Of a stretch of 64,000 bases of DNA, positions 10,461-22,393 are shown in pieces; the stretch's first letter is position 1, and every line of letters starts with the position of its first letter. The position numbers were made by a program, and so were the translations under genes. Under the pieces are notes generated by a model. The model did not search any database. It saw only the letters and a program-made list of their open reading frames with translations, and was not told the DNA's origin. This DNA comes from Zea mays. Its lineage: Eukaryota; Streptophyta; Magnoliopsida; Poales; Poaceae. The stretch lies in the NCBI RefSeq assembly GCF_902167145.1, contig NC_050099.1, forward strand, positions 17,064,434 through 17,128,433, written 5' to 3'.

Positions 10461-10714
10461 CCGCTCGGCGCTGTTTCTACTACATCAAAAAGAATCGATT
10501 CAATATTTAGCAAAACCAGTGACGAGTCATCAAAAAGAGGAGATAAACGACAACTTTCATTGAAGGGAAGTTAATAAGTTACAAACCAACTCTTTATGAG
10601 TTGATACTTCCCTAATTCTACTTTACATTACTACTACTACTAAACTACACTAATTACTACTACATTATTCTAGCTATACTAAACTATACTAATATCTAAG
10701 AAGACCAGTGGCGT
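10461..10714 (+). other. Spacer with short ACT/TAC runs
   Basis: No ORF of weight. AT-rich with TACTAC runs at about 10620-10690. It would be the 3' flank of the acidic antisense ORF. Confidence 0.5.
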
Positions 10715-11143
10715 CTAGCCACTGGCCCTGCCCCTGCTGCTGCCCCTGGTGCTGTCCCCGCCGCCGCCGCTGCCGCCCTTGGTGCTGCCCCTGCCGTCGC
10801 CGCCGCCCCTGCCACTGCTGCCGCCGTCGCCGTCATCGCCGTCATCGTCGTCATCGTTGTCGTCGTCTTCACCCTCCTCGCCGCCGTCCGAGTCCTCCTC
10901 ACCCGAGGAGTACTCCGACTCATCCGAGCCTTCGAGCCCGGCGCGCTCGACGGCCCGGATGTATGTCCAGACCTCCGCGGCTATCCCCTGGGAGTCGTCC
11001 GAGTCATCGGACGACGCCGGGGGAGAGACGGGAGCCGGAGACCCCTCGGGCTCGGAGGAGAACTCCTCCTCCGAGTACTCCGAGTCACCAAACTCCTCTG
11101 ATGGAGGAGTCGGCTCACGCTTACGCTTGTTGTTCTTGCCCAT
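10715..11143 (-). CDS. Antisense acidic protein, 142 aa, possible nuclear protein
   Basis: The ATG at 11141-11143 starts MGKNNKRKREPTPPSEE, a basic cluster followed by Ser/Glu/Asp-rich sequence. A run of mostly Asp and Gly then leads to a Gly/Ser/Arg tail ending at TAG 10715-10717. The frame is open upstream to 11221, but this ATG lies 86-93 bp downstream of a TATAAATA on the same strand and gives a sensible short leader. No enzyme domain is visible. The composition resembles acidic chromatin or nucleolar proteins, but low complexity makes that weak. It is the second antisense ORF of the element, upstream of the four-exon gene in the antisense direction. Real translation is unproven. Confidence 0.5.
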   Translation of the reverse strand: MGKNNKRKREPTPPSEEFGDSEYSEEEFSSEPEGSPAPVSPPASSDDSDDSQGIAAEVWTYIRAVERAGLEGSDESEYSSGEEDSDGGEEGEDDDNDDDDDGDDGDGGSSGRGGGDGRGSTKGGSGGGGDSTRGSSRGRASG

Positions 11144-11228
11144 GGTTGAGAGCTTTGGGAGAGAAGAAAGGGAAGAGGCAGTAAGGAGCAACGAAGAGAG
11201 GTGAAGAAACCAGAGAAGCAAAGGGGTT

Positions 11229-11236
11229 ATTTATAG
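11229..11236 (-). promoter_or_regulatory. TATA box for antisense transcription
   Basis: Reads TATAAATA on the minus strand. A start about 30 bp downstream would give a leader of about 55-60 nt before the ATG at 11143. It may also serve the four-exon antisense gene further on. Confidence 0.5.
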
Positions 11237-11850
11237 AAGGGAAAGGCAACCGCTCACTTCTAACCGCGGTCACTGAACAGTCGCAAAGCATTCAATAAGC
11301 ACTTCCACTCACCCGAAGACACGTCAGGCGGCGGACGCCGTTTCATGCAACACTACACCCATTGGGACTCCAGTCAACAGCGCGAAGGATATGATTACAC
11401 TAGCCGTCCCATCGCATTACTACTCAGAGGCAACCGGCTAAGACACTCAGCGTACCAAGTCGTCCCTTGCCCACACCCATTGGGGGGGGACGCCCAGGAA
11501 TTTTCGGTACATTTTTCAAACGGTCACATCCGTGCAGGGCGTGCAGTGAATACCTCAAGACAAAAATGAGATATCAACAAGAGTTAGAGGGAAGCCAAAT
11601 ATAGCCAGTGGAGTGCAAAATATGGTCGACAGAAATGACTTGAAGACTAGACAGAGAACGTCCATCAAATGTCCAATCAGTCACAGAGCAAATAAATTAC
11701 ACTACCTAGCGAGATATGGATGGATTGCGAACTCGGCTGCAAAAGACAAAAAACATGCTGACCTCTGAAGCATAAAAACTGATGACATAGCGCGGATGAC
11801 ATCATGCCAATTTTTTACAAGCAGAAAGGATAATTCTCAGCAAAAGGACA
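11237..11850 (+). other. 3' region of the Grande-like element without gene
   Basis: Holds two decayed copies of the CACCCATTGGG motif (about 11356 and 11475), which recurs in the hairpin modules downstream. No supportable ORF. Confidence 0.5.
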
Positions 11851-11861
11851 CAGAAGGAAGA

Positions 11862-12299
11862 CCTTCGAGTGGATTATCCTCAAAAATCCACTTGAAGGTC
11901 GGGGGCTACACCCATTGGGTGCACCTTCGGTGCACCCCATGGATTATCATTCTAAATCAATATAGTGCCGACCTCTAAGGCGTAGAACAAGATTGGAAAG
12001 ATCAATCCTCAACTGAGATGCAGGAAAGCGAATGGAGAAAATCTTCGGAGAAGACCTTCGAGTAGATTGTCTTCTAAAATCTACTCAAAGGTCGGGGGCT
12101 ACACCCATTGGGTGCACCTTCGGTGCACCCAAGGAAGTCCAGAATCTTATAATACGAAATGCCGATTTCTAAGGCACAAGCACAAAACCAAACTTTGGTC
12201 GAACGAGTGATCAGAGCCAGAGGAGGCAGCAGGAAGTCATTTTCTGAACCTTGGATCTTTGAGTTGATTACCTCTAAATTAACTCAAAGATCGGGGGCT
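11862..12299 (+). repeat. Three hairpin plus polypurine modules ending in the functional PPT
   Basis: Three inverted repeats are each followed at once by (A)GRTCGGGGGCT. Arms lie at 11862-11875/11885-11898, 12055-12068/12078-12091 and 12254-12269/12277-12292. Only the third polypurine tract touches the LTR (12300) and is the real PPT. The first two are followed by CTACACCCATT and a second hairpin, GGGTGCACC-TTC-GGTGCACCC (11917-11937 and 12110-12130). Arm sequences differ between modules but mostly keep pairing. Confidence 0.85.
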
Positions 12300-12922
12300 T
12301 GTGGGGGATAGATATCCCCTGGGTCCACTAAAGAAGTAAAAGGCCTCACGAAAAGCCCAAGGGCCCAATAATTCGTAAGGTCATTCTTTCGTGGGCCTAG
12401 GGAAAGACCACCAATAAAAAGGATGCGGGACTGATTAGTGCAAGCACAGGCAGCCCACAACGTCGAACGAATGAATCACAAACAGAAACCCGACTTTCCC
12501 GCGCTGAAGCCCCCATGCAACGGAGCCATGCGAGGATAAGTCGGCGGAGGTTACGTAGGGATAAGCTCAAGAAGTTCACTATCTTTCAGCTACTTGTTGC
12601 TATCATAACATATGTAATGCTCCACGGCCGAGTATATAAGGCCTAGGGGGCACCCCTTCAGATCGATCGATCCTACTCTACTTAGCCACCCACAAACATT
12701 CTCTGTGCCCTCTATCCAGAGAATCCTCTTGTAACCACGCTCATATACTCACCAGGACGTAGGGTGTTACGCACTTCTAAGCGGCCCGAACCTGCAAACC
12801 TTGTCCATTGTCCCTCGTGCGATCGGCACGAACCATTTTGCTACAGTCGTCGACACCGTCCTACTCCTAAAAGCACCTTGAGGGGCAACCCCGGGTGTGC
12901 GGTCGGACCCAAAACACCGACA
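12300..12922 (+). repeat. 3' LTR of the Grande-like element, 623 bp
   Basis: Starts TGTGGGGGATAG directly after the PPT and ends ACCGACA. The TATA box is GTATATAAGG at 12632-12641. Its last 285 bp are identical to window bases 1-285. The flanking base run GCCAC is the expected right target duplication. Confidence 0.95.
12632..12641 (+). promoter_or_regulatory. LTR TATA box
   Basis: GTATATAAGG in the LTR, about 290 bp before its end. Start of R and U5 is expected 25-35 bp downstream. Confidence 0.6.
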
Positions 12923-13392
12923 GCCACCACCCAATCCGGATCTCTTAATGCATCCTCTATCCTGTATGGCTCAATAGAAGACACAAAAGTGTAATGTTCA
13001 CAGAAATGAGCAACTCGAGATCTAGTGGTTACCCCCTTGTGAATGTCACCAAGAATGGAGTTGACGGGGTGATCTCTTTGAATTGCTTGGTGGACTCTTG
13101 GGTGTGACGGTCTTTGATCCCTTATTTCTTGATCATCTTCCTTGTCATCATTGTCTTCATCGCCCCCTTGATCAATGTCCTCCTCCTAAGGTGGCTCATC
13201 CTCTTGATCTTCATCTTCATCATCTTAAGCCTGGTCCTCATCTTGAGTTGGTGGAGATGCTTGCATGGAAGATGATGGTTGATCTTGTGCTTGTGTGGGC
13301 TCCTCGGATTCTTTTGGGCACACGTCATCAATGGACATGTTCCTTAGAGCGACGCACGGATCTTCTTCATCATCTAGTTCATCAAGATCAAC
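12923..13392 (-). pseudogene. pol: Sirevirus pol, linker between integrase and RT
   Basis: Minus-strand translation gives an acidic linker followed by the RT entry region (HPVNSILGDI, TRSRVAHFCEH, DPDWVV). It is cut at 12922/12923 by the Grande-like LTR in the last codons read. At least three stops (one at 13391-13393, others near 13227 and 13190) are of the CAA/CAG to TAA/TAG kind judged by family sequence. The RT palm is not in the window. Confidence 0.75.
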
Positions 13393-14640
13393 TTACTCCA
13401 CTTGGGAGCCATTAGTCTCATCAAACACAATGTCACAAGAAACTTCAACTAATCCAGTGGATTTGTTGAAGACTCTATATGCCCTTGTGTTTGAGTCATA
13501 ACCTAATAAAAAGCCTTCTACTGCTTTAGGAGCAAATTTAGAACTTCTACCTCTTTTAATAATAATAAAACATTTGCTCCCAAAGACTCTAAAATATGAA
13601 ACATTGGGCTTTTTACCAGTGAGGAGTTCATATGATGTCTTCTTGAGGATTCGGTGAAGATATAACTGGTTGATGGAGTAGCAAGCGGTGTTAATCGCCT
13701 CCGCCCAAAACCGGTCCGGTGTCTTGTACTCATCAAGCATGGTTCTTGCCATGTCCAAAAGAGCTATATTCTTCCTCTCTACTACACCATTTTGTTGAGG
13801 TGTGTAGGGAGAAGAGAACTCATGCTTGATGCCCTCCTCCTCAAGAAATCCTTCGATTTGTGAGTTCTTGAACTCCGTCCCATTATCGCTTCTTATCTTT
13901 TTGATCCTCAATCCGAACTCATTTTGAGCCCGTCTTAAGAATCTTTTTAAAGTATCTTGGGTTTGAGATTTTTCCTGCAAAAAGAATACCCAAGTGAAGC
14001 GAGAATAATCATCCACAATAACTAGACAATACTTACTCATGCCGATGCTTATATAAGCGATCGGGCCGAATAGATCCATGTGGAGTAGCTCGAGCGGCCT
14101 GTTAGTCGTCATTATATTCTTGTGTGGATGATGGACTCCAACTTGCTTTCCTGCTTGACATGCGCTACAAATCTTGTCTTTCTCAAAATGAACATTGGTT
14201 AGTCCTAAAATGTGCACTCCCTTTAGAAGCTTGTGAAGATTCTTCATTCCAACATGGGCAAGTCGGCGATGCCAAAGCCAACCCATGTTAGTCTTAGCAA
14301 TTAAGCAAGTGTCTAGTTCACTTGGTTATCATTAAAATCGACTAAGTATATCTGACCAGTAAATAGACAGTTGTAGCCCATTTTGCATAATTGAGAAACA
14401 GAAAGCAAATTGTAGTCTAAAGAATCTACAAGAAAAACATTTGAAATGGAATGGTCAGGGGATATAGCAATTTTACCCAAGCCTTTGACCAAACCTTGAT
14501 TTCCATCCCCAAATATGATAGCTCGTTGGGGATCATCATTTTTCTCATAGGAGGAGAACATCCTTTTCTCCCCTGTCATGTGGTTTGTGCACCCGCTATC
14601 TATTATCCAACTTGAGCCACCGGATGCATAAACCTATAAA
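13393..14640 (-). pseudogene. pol: Sirevirus protease and integrase
   Basis: The protease active site WIIDSG with HMTGEK lies near 14575-14610. GAG-pre-integrase and zinc finger follow (WLWHRRLAHVG; CSACQAGK). The integrase core has all three acidic positions (HMDLFGP, SDNGTEF, NGVVERKN) and a C-terminal part (SYFRVFGSKC). The frame is open from 14286 to 13393 (297 codons) and 14579 to 14313, with a break between that lies at the protease-integrase joint. Confidence 0.85.
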
Positions 14641-14682
14641 ACAAATTTAGGCCTTGTTCTTAGGTACCCAAACGGTCTTGGG

Positions 14683-15863
14683 TCATTTTACATTAGAAAC
14701 AAGCACCTTGGGTACCCAAACACAAGTCTTTGAACTCTTGTGTTTGCCCCCAACATATTTGGCAACTATTTTGCCTGATTTGTTTGTTAGCACGTAAGAA
14801 TCATCAAAAGTCTTAAATGAAACATTATGCTCATTTGATGCATTAGGAATTTTCTTTTTAGGCATTTTAACATGAGTGGAATGCCTAGAACTAGAAGCCT
14901 CATTTTTATACATAAAAGCATGGTGAGAATGAGGTTTCCTAGCATGAATTTTCCTAATCTTATGCTCAGGATAGTTTGTAGGATATAAAATGTAACCCTC
15001 ACTATCCTGAGCCATGGGAGCCTTGCCCTTTACAAAATTAGACAATTTCTTAGGGGCATTAAGCTTGACATTGCTTTGGTTCCCTTGTTGGAACCCAATG
15101 CCATCCTTAATGCCAGGGCGTCTCCCATTATAGAGCATGCTTCTAGCAAATTTAAATTTTTCATTTTCTAGCTCATGCTCGGCAATTTTTGCATTAAAAT
15201 TAGCTATGTGATCATTTTGTTGTTTAATCATGGCAAGGTGGTCATCAATAGCTTCTATATTAACATATCTACATCTAGTACAAATAGCAATATTTTCAAT
15301 AGTATATGTAGATGCTTTACAAACATTTAATTCCTCAATCTTAGCATTTAATTTATCATTCTCAATTCTAAGACTAGAAATTGAATCATTGCAAACATTC
15401 AATTTTTCAATCTTAGAAACAAAGCTAGCATTTTCATCTCTAAGAAAGGAAATTGAGTTATTGCAAATGCTAAGCTCCTTAGACAGATTTTCACATTTTT
15501 CTACCTCTAGAGCATAAGCATTTTTCAATTTAACAAATTTTTTATTTTCCTTAACGAGCAAGTCCTCTTGGCATTCCAAGAAATCATCCTTCTCGTTAAT
15601 GGTTTCAATTAATTCATTTAATTTTTTCTTTTAGTCATGAGACATCTTCATTTTCACTAGTGCTACCCTCATCACTAGATGTTGTATATTTGGGTGTGGC
15701 TCTAGAGTGTACCTTCTTCCTTTTGTCGTCCTTAGCCATGAGACACTTGTGGCCGACGTTGGGGAAGAGGAGGCCCTTGTTGACGGCGATGATGGCGGCG
15801 TCCTCGTCGGAGGAGTCGGTGGAGCTCTCGTCGGAGTCCCATTCCCGCCCCATGTGCGCCTTG
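14683..15863 (-). pseudogene. gag: Sirevirus gag, C-terminal part with coiled coil
   Basis: The frame from 15579 to 14683 (298 codons) is rich in Asn/Leu/Lys heptads and repeats LNVCxxSI blocks, the long Gag coiled coil of Sireviruses. It then has FKFARSMLY and a basic tail. 15853-15635 holds the Asp/Ser-rich piece after the zinc knuckle. A break lies near 15580-15635. The piece is cut at 15863 by the copia insertion and continues at 23635. Confidence 0.85.
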
Positions 15864-17138
15864 TGTTAGAAATATGCCCTAGAGATAATCATAGAGATGA
15901 GCATATTTCTTTGTATCCATGATATATATATTGCTTAATTGAATATCCATGGAAGGCACCTTGTATTGATTAGCAATTATGTGAATTGTTTGTGAGATTC
16001 TTTACTTATATGGTTATTCTAAATGATGTCCCTAGTCAGAGTCGATGACTAGCACATGTATTAGTTGATGACTACATTTCACAAGTCATGAACATGGAGA
16101 TGTTAAACTAATAATGTGGGCTCATGTATGACATGAGGCTGGACCGACCCAACGTGAGATATTGTAATATAGTTCTCTTCTTGCAACATGAATACTGTAT
16201 CCTTAGACCTGAGATTGTCGCATGTTCTCAAGATGTGAATTGACTTACTTAGGGACTATCAAACGCTATCCCATAACTGGGTAGTTATAAAGGTAGTTTT
16301 GGGTTTGTCAGGAAGCATGCTATGAGGCATGGTCAGTCAAGATGGAATTTGTCCCTCTCTTTGTGAGAGAGATATCTCTGGGCCCCTCGAGTGATTGGAT
16401 CAAGAAATGCATGGCCGTGCTAGGGTTAAGAGTTAACCATTGAAAGGATTCCAATTCACAGTATCGAGAAAGAGAGGTCAGCTTAGAGCCAGACCAAATA
16501 TCGTGAGACAAAGGGAACAGCATGTACGTAATGTCGCAATGGTTCGTCTCATATGATCTTTACGTACACATAGGAGTTGACATGTCTTGCTAGAGGCCGC
16601 TGTCAATTATTGGGCCAAGTAAGAGTACTCGACCTATGTCTATTTGTACGTGAACCTATAGGGTCACACACTTAAGGGGAAGGAAGCCTAATTCGGATTA
16701 GATCCAAAATTAGACTGGGCTTTAGGGTTAATGATGGGCCTCGGCGTCAGAAGCCCACCATAACGCCTATATAATGAGGGGCGGGGGCGCGGTTAAGGGA
16801 TAACCTAATTCGCCACCAGCGAACTAACAGCCGCCGCCCACCTCTCGCCCTCGCCAAGCCGCCGTCGCGAACCTAGCAGTTCGGTACGCGGCGCTTCCTC
16901 CCTGCACGTGTGGATACCTCGGAGGTGCTACATCTGGAGCACTTGGACGAACCGTGCGAGGACGTGAAGGACGCCGGCGACTGCACGGCACTACTGGACG
17001 CGTTCGTCTACATCGAGACGTCTTCCGCTGCTCTGCGCGTCTAGTGGTAATTCCATGACCTATAACCGCAGTAGTTCTTGGTATTATGGGGATGAAAATT
17101 TTTGTTTTGCGCTAGCGTAGCCTCCCCGTAATCCTACA
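15864..17138 (+). repeat. 5' LTR of the copia element, 1275 bp
   Basis: Starts TGTTAGAAATATG and ends AATCCTACA. A TATAATGAGG-type TATA box is near 16770 before the GC-rich transcribed part. Contains 34 bp missing from the other LTR. Confidence 0.95.
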
Positions 17139-17139
17139 G

Positions 17140-17151
17140 TGGTATCGGAGC
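17140..17151 (+). other. Primer binding site, initiator-Met type
   Basis: TGGTATCGGAGC one base after the LTR, one mismatch from the initiator tRNA-Met PBS TGGTATCAGAGC. Confidence 0.85.
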
Positions 17152-18407
17152 CAGGTTCTGCGTAAGTTTTAGGTCTGGATCTAGGTTCATGTGATGGATC
17201 TACTTGATGCACGGTTTGATTAGATCAATTGGTAATAAAGGGTTGAAGTAGATTACATCGGATATGACTGGAGAGATCAGTTCGTCCTTCTCTGTTGTAT
17301 GCGCGACTTGCCCCTACCGGCTGGAATCACCATCGGGGCTAACTGCGTACACAACCAGCAGATTGACGCAACAGATCGACGTCATGAGTGTAATCTTCTT
17401 CAGGTCGAAAGTCTCAGATTTGGGTTGATTTGATCAACCGCATGAGATTTCCAGTGGAATTTCCATACATACGATGCATGGGACCGCCGTGGCTATCTGC
17501 TGTAGTGGCGAACGTATAGAAACGTGTTTGTCTAACCTGTTTTTGCAGGACATGTGATCGGTATGGCTATTATGTATATGTGATGCATGTTAACAAATTA
17601 TTCATGACCTGCGTGTCGTGACCAGGGCAATACGGCTGGAGCCACATGTATTGTCCAAATTTAATGTAATGACCTGCGTGTCAACATGTGATGATCCAAA
17701 GCGTATATGTAATTTGTTTACCAGCATACGTTAGATAGGTCTTGAAGGACTCATCACCTGGAGGATGGCATACCTATATCATGGAGATGGAGATCATCGT
17801 GATGGACAGATTATTGGAGATGGAGATCACCATGTGAAAACAAGCCATACCGAATCACAACTGTTGTGTGAATGCCATTCTTATTGTTCTACTTGTTTAT
17901 ATTGCATATATGTCCTTGTGTGCGATGTTATAAGTAGGACGATCCCTCATAAATGTTTAAGCTTTAATGCCTCTCCAAACCTTGCACTATCATAAGTCTT
18001 GTACAATTGGTGGTGGGTCTATGAAATTAGGGTGCCACCAGTTTTCCTTGACTAGATAGGTTTGTATCGGATACGAACTGCAGAAAGGGTTGGTTAACTT
18101 AAACAAAGTCAGCTTAATGGTTAAGGACTTTGAGGCATAAGGTTGGGAGCCGAGACATAGAGATGTCACCCAACAACAGGAGTCATATATATGATATGAT
18201 TAGCAAGGAGTTGCTTACCGATCTACCTTGTCTTCTAGCGGTGATGCTAAAGCTCACTAGTAGACTTGTTAGTTGTGGATTCTGAATCACTAAGTATCAA
18301 TAGAGGGATATTGATTTTAGTGGGAGTAGACTATTAAATGTTTAATATGATTTACTCTGTCATGGATATTTTTGTCTTAGTATTTTGCATTATTTTGTTG
18401 TAGATAA
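17152..18407 (+). other. Long untranslated leader of the copia element
   Basis: About 1.26 kb between PBS and the gag ATG with no long ORF. Such a leader would hold packaging and dimerisation signals. I see no specific motif. Confidence 0.6.
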
Positions 18408-21400
18408 ATGGCACCTAGCACACCAACATTTACTTTGCGATCGATTCTTGAAAAGGATAAGTTAAATGGAACAAACTATACGGATTGGATCCGTAACCTG
18501 AGAATTGTTCTCAGGGCTGAAAAAAAGGAAGACGTTCTAGACACCCCACTGCCAGAGGATCCTGGTGAAAATGCAACTGCCGCAGCTAAAACCGCTTACA
18601 AGAAAGCAATGGATGCTAATCTTAAAGTAAGTTGCCTAATGCTTGCTTGCATGGAGCCTGAGCTCCAGATGCAGTTTTAGACAAACCATGAGGTGTACGA
18701 TATGATCGTGGCGCTCAAGGATATGTTCCAGACTCAGGCTAGGACTGAAAGGTTCAATGTGTCCAAAGCCTTTCTGGAATGCAAGCTAGCAGAAGGCGCA
18801 GCAGTTGGGCCACACGTAATCAAAATGGTTGGTTACAGTCAGAGGTTGGAGAAGCTAGGCTTCCCAATAAGCCAAGAGTTGGCCACTGACTTCATTTTGG
18901 CATCTCTTCCGCCCAGCTATGGAAACTTCATCACGAACTACCATATGCATGGGGCGGAGAGGGGCCTCAATGAACTATGTGGCATGCTGAAAACTGCAGA
19001 GGGGGACATAAAGAAAAGTGCTGGCAGCAGCGGCCATGTGATGGCGGTCCAAAACAAACCCAACTTTAAGAAGAAGGGTAAGTCTCAAAAGAAAAAGGGC
19101 AAGGGAAAGGATACAGTATCCAAGCCCAATCAAAAGCCCAAGGCTGGACCAGCTGCAGATGCAGAGTGCTTTTATTGCAAAGAACTTGGTCACTGGAAAA
19201 GGAATTGCAAGCAGTACTTGGCCTCTATTAAGGATCGCGGCGGTAAGGGTACAGCCGCAGCAGGTACACTTGCTATTCACATTACAGAAATTTTTCTTGC
19301 TGATTCTTATATTAATTCTTGGGTATTTGATGCCGGATCGGTTGCCCATATTTGCAATTCGATGCAGGGAATGATAAGAAGTAGAAGCGTGAAAAGAGGA
19401 GAAGTTGATTTCCGGGTAGGCAATAATGCAAGAGTTGCTGCGTTGACCGTCGGGACGATGCAACTCCACCTCCCATCAGGATTTATTTTGGAGTTAAATA
19501 ATTGTTATCTAGTTCCTAGTATGAGTCGAAACATTATGTCTCCTTCATGTTTGATGAAGGATGGTTATTCATTTGCGAGTGAAAACAATGGTTGTGTGAT
19601 CTCTAAGAATGGCATATTTGTGGCTTTTGCATCCATTATGAATGGGTTATTCATTTTAAATCTTGATGATGCACCTATCTGTAATATTAGTGCTAAAAGG
19701 CCTCGGCCTAATGATTTAAGTCCTACCTACATGTGGCACTGTCGTTTGGGTCATATAAGTGAGAATCGCATGAAGAAGCTTCATTCTGATGGGCTTTTAA
19801 CTTCGTTTGATTTTGAATCATACGAGACATGTGAAGCTTGCTTACTTGGTAAGATGACCAAGGCGCCCTTCACGGGTTTACCGGAGAGGACGTTAGATTT
19901 ATTGGAACTCATACATACTGATGTGTGCGGACCAATGAGTACGACAGCTAGGGGAGGATTCCAATACTTCATAACCTTCACTGATGATTTTAGTAGATAT
20001 GGGTATGTCTACTTAATGAAACACAAGTCTGAATCCTTAGAAAAGTTCAAAGAGTTTCAGAATGAAGTAGAAAATCAGCGTGGCAAGAAAATTAAAGCAC
20101 TGCGATCAGATCGTGGTGGTGAATATTTGAGTCATGAGTTTAGCAATCATCTAAAGAGTTGTGGAATTGTTCCACAGCTTACGCCGCCTGGAACGCCTCA
20201 GAGGAATGGCGTGTCTGAGCGACGTAATCGGACTTTATTGGATATGGTTCGATCAATGATGAGCCAGTCGGACCTACCTTTGTCGTTTTGGGGATACGCT
20301 CTAGAAACAGCAGCTTTCACACTAAATAGGGTACCGTCTAAGTCCGTAGTTAAGACACCATATGAGATGTGGACTGGGAAGACTCCCAGCTTGTCTTTTC
20401 TGAAGATTTGGGGTTGTGAGGTTTACGTCAAGCGACTACAGTCGGATAAACTCACTCCAAAATCGGACAAGTGCATGTTCGTGGGATATCCAAAGGAAAC
20501 TTTAGGATATTACTTTTACCACCGGTCAGAGGGCAAAGTGTTTGTCGCCCGGAACGGTGTGTTCTTAGAGAAAGAGTTTCTCAAAAGAGAGAAAAGTAAA
20601 CAAAAGGTGTATCTTGAAGAAGTTCAGGATGAGCCAGTGGGACAAGATTCAACAAGTGATGCTAATGTAGCAGAACAAGTTGAGACGTCTATGGCAAGAG
20701 AATCACCACCACAACCACGAAGGTCAGTAAGGCTTCGCGAGGCACGAGGAGAAGTGCTATTGTTGGGCAATGGGGAAGTGTTGTTGTTAGACAACGACGA
20801 ACCTGCAACATATTCAGAAGCGATGATGGACCCAGATTCCGAGAAATGGCATGTCGCCATGAGATCCGAGATAGATTCCATGGGAGAAAATCAAGTTTGG
20901 AACTTGGTTGACCCGCCTGATGGTGTTAGACCTATAGAATGCAAATGGATCTATAAGAAGAAGAAAGACATGGATGGAAATGTTCACATCTATAAGGCTC
21001 GACTTGTTGCAAAGGGTTTTCGACAAGTTCAAGGAGTTGACTATGACGAGACATTCTCGCCAGTAGCGATGCTTAAATCTATTCGGATCATTCTAGCTAT
21101 TGCCGCATATTTCGATTATGAGATTTGGCAGATGGATGTCAAAACAGCTTTCCTTAATGGAAACCTAGATGAGGACGTGTATATGATACAGCCCGAGGGT
21201 TTTGTCGATCCGATCAATGCTGGAAAGATATGCAAACTTCAGAAATCCATTTATGGGTTGAAGCAAGCATCTCGGAGTTGGAACATTCGTTTTGATGAAG
21301 TGATCAAAGGGCTTGGTTTTCATCAGAATGAAGAAGAAGCTTGTGTTTACAAGAAGGAAAGTGGGAGCGCTGTTGTATTTCTGATCTTGTATGTGGATGA

Positions 21401-22373
21401 CATATTATTGATTGGGAATGACATTCCTATGCTGGAGTCCGTCAAGGCTTCACTGAAAAAGAGTTTTTCTATGAAGGACTTAGGGGAAGCAGCATATATT
21501 TTGGGCATAAGGATCTATAGAGATAGGTCGAAGAGGCTTATAGGATTAAGTCAAGATACGTACATTGACAAGGTTTTGAAACGGTTCAACATGGAACAGT
21601 CCAAGAAAGGGTTCATACCTATGTCACATGGTAAACACCTTAGCCAGATGCAATGTCCTGCAACGGCTAATGAGCGGGAGCGCATGAGTAAGGTACCATA
21701 CGCCTCAGCAATTGGTTCAATCATGTATGCCATGATAAGTACACGCCCAGATGTTTCATACGCTATAAGTGCTACGAGTAGATACCAGGCTGATCCAGGT
21801 GAGGATCACTGGACAGCGGTAAAAGGCATTCTTAAGTACTTAAGAAGGACTAAAGATATGTTCCTGGTATATGGGGGTAAGGAGGAGCTCGTTGTAACTG
21901 GTTACACCGATGCTAGCTTCCAAACTGACCCAGACGAGTTAAAATCGCAATCAGGTTTTGTGTTCACAATAAATGGTGGTGCTGTTAGTTGGAAGAGTTC
22001 CAAACAGGAGACTGTGACTGATTCTACAACAGAAGCCGAGTACATTGCAGCTTCTAAATCTGCGAAGGAAGGTGTTTGGATAAGGAAGTTCCTCATCGAG
22101 CTTGGTGTGTTTCCTAATGCATCTAGCCCATTGAACCTCTACTGTGACAACAATGGGGCTATTGCGCAAGCTAAGGAGCCAAGGAACCACCAGAAAAACA
22201 AACACGTACTGCGGAAGTTTCACCTCATACGGGAATTCATTAGGCGGGGTGAGATAAAGATATGCAAAATACATACGGATTTGAATGTTGCTGATCCTTT
22301 GACAAAACCTCTTCCACAACCTAAGCATGAGGCACACATGAGATCTATGGGTATTAGATATCTTCTAGATTAA
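18408..22373 (+). CDS. gag-pol: Copia Gag-Pol polyprotein with one in-frame TAG
   Basis: 1321 codons from ATG 18408 to 22373, one frame, broken only by TAG 18678-18680 after 90 codons. The Gag N-terminus has the copia Gag signature (LNGTNYTDWI). The CCHC knuckle CFYCKELGHWKRNC is at about 19167-19208. The protease active site reads DAG (19329-19337), where DTG or DSG is expected. Integrase has the HHCC finger (HCRLGH..CEAC), IHTDVCGP, SDRGGEY and SERRN. RT has YVDD at 21390-21401. RNase H has YTDAS. Apart from the TAG and the DAG, all core motifs look intact. It copies RNA to DNA in cytoplasmic particles and integrates it in the nucleus. Confidence 0.95.
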
Positions 22374-22380
22374 CTCTAGT

Positions 22381-22393
22381 GCAAGTGGGAGAC
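22381..22393 (+). other. Polypurine tract of the copia element
   Basis: GCAAGTGGGAGAC directly before the 3' LTR; primer site for plus-strand DNA. Confidence 0.75.

Larger units (their letters stand above)
1..12922 (+). mobile_element. Grande-like Ty3/gypsy (Tat-type) LTR retrotransposon, 5' end outside window
   Basis: The element has the order 5' LTR end (1-285), PBS, gag-PR, RT-RNase H-archaeal-type RNase H-integrase end, a 6.8-kb 3' region and a complete 3' LTR (12300-12922). The 285 bp visible of the 5' LTR match the end of the 3' LTR base for base, so the insertion is very young. With a 623-bp LTR on both sides the whole element would be about 13.26 kb. The antisense coding region with a gypsy-transposon domain in the 3' part, and tandem repeats there, are traits known from Grande-type elements. 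It is inserted in the pol of the minus-strand Sirevirus, whose frame resumes at 12923. The 5-bp duplication would be GCCAC, but only one copy lies in the window. The family name is recognised from memory and not verified. Confidence 0.85.
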
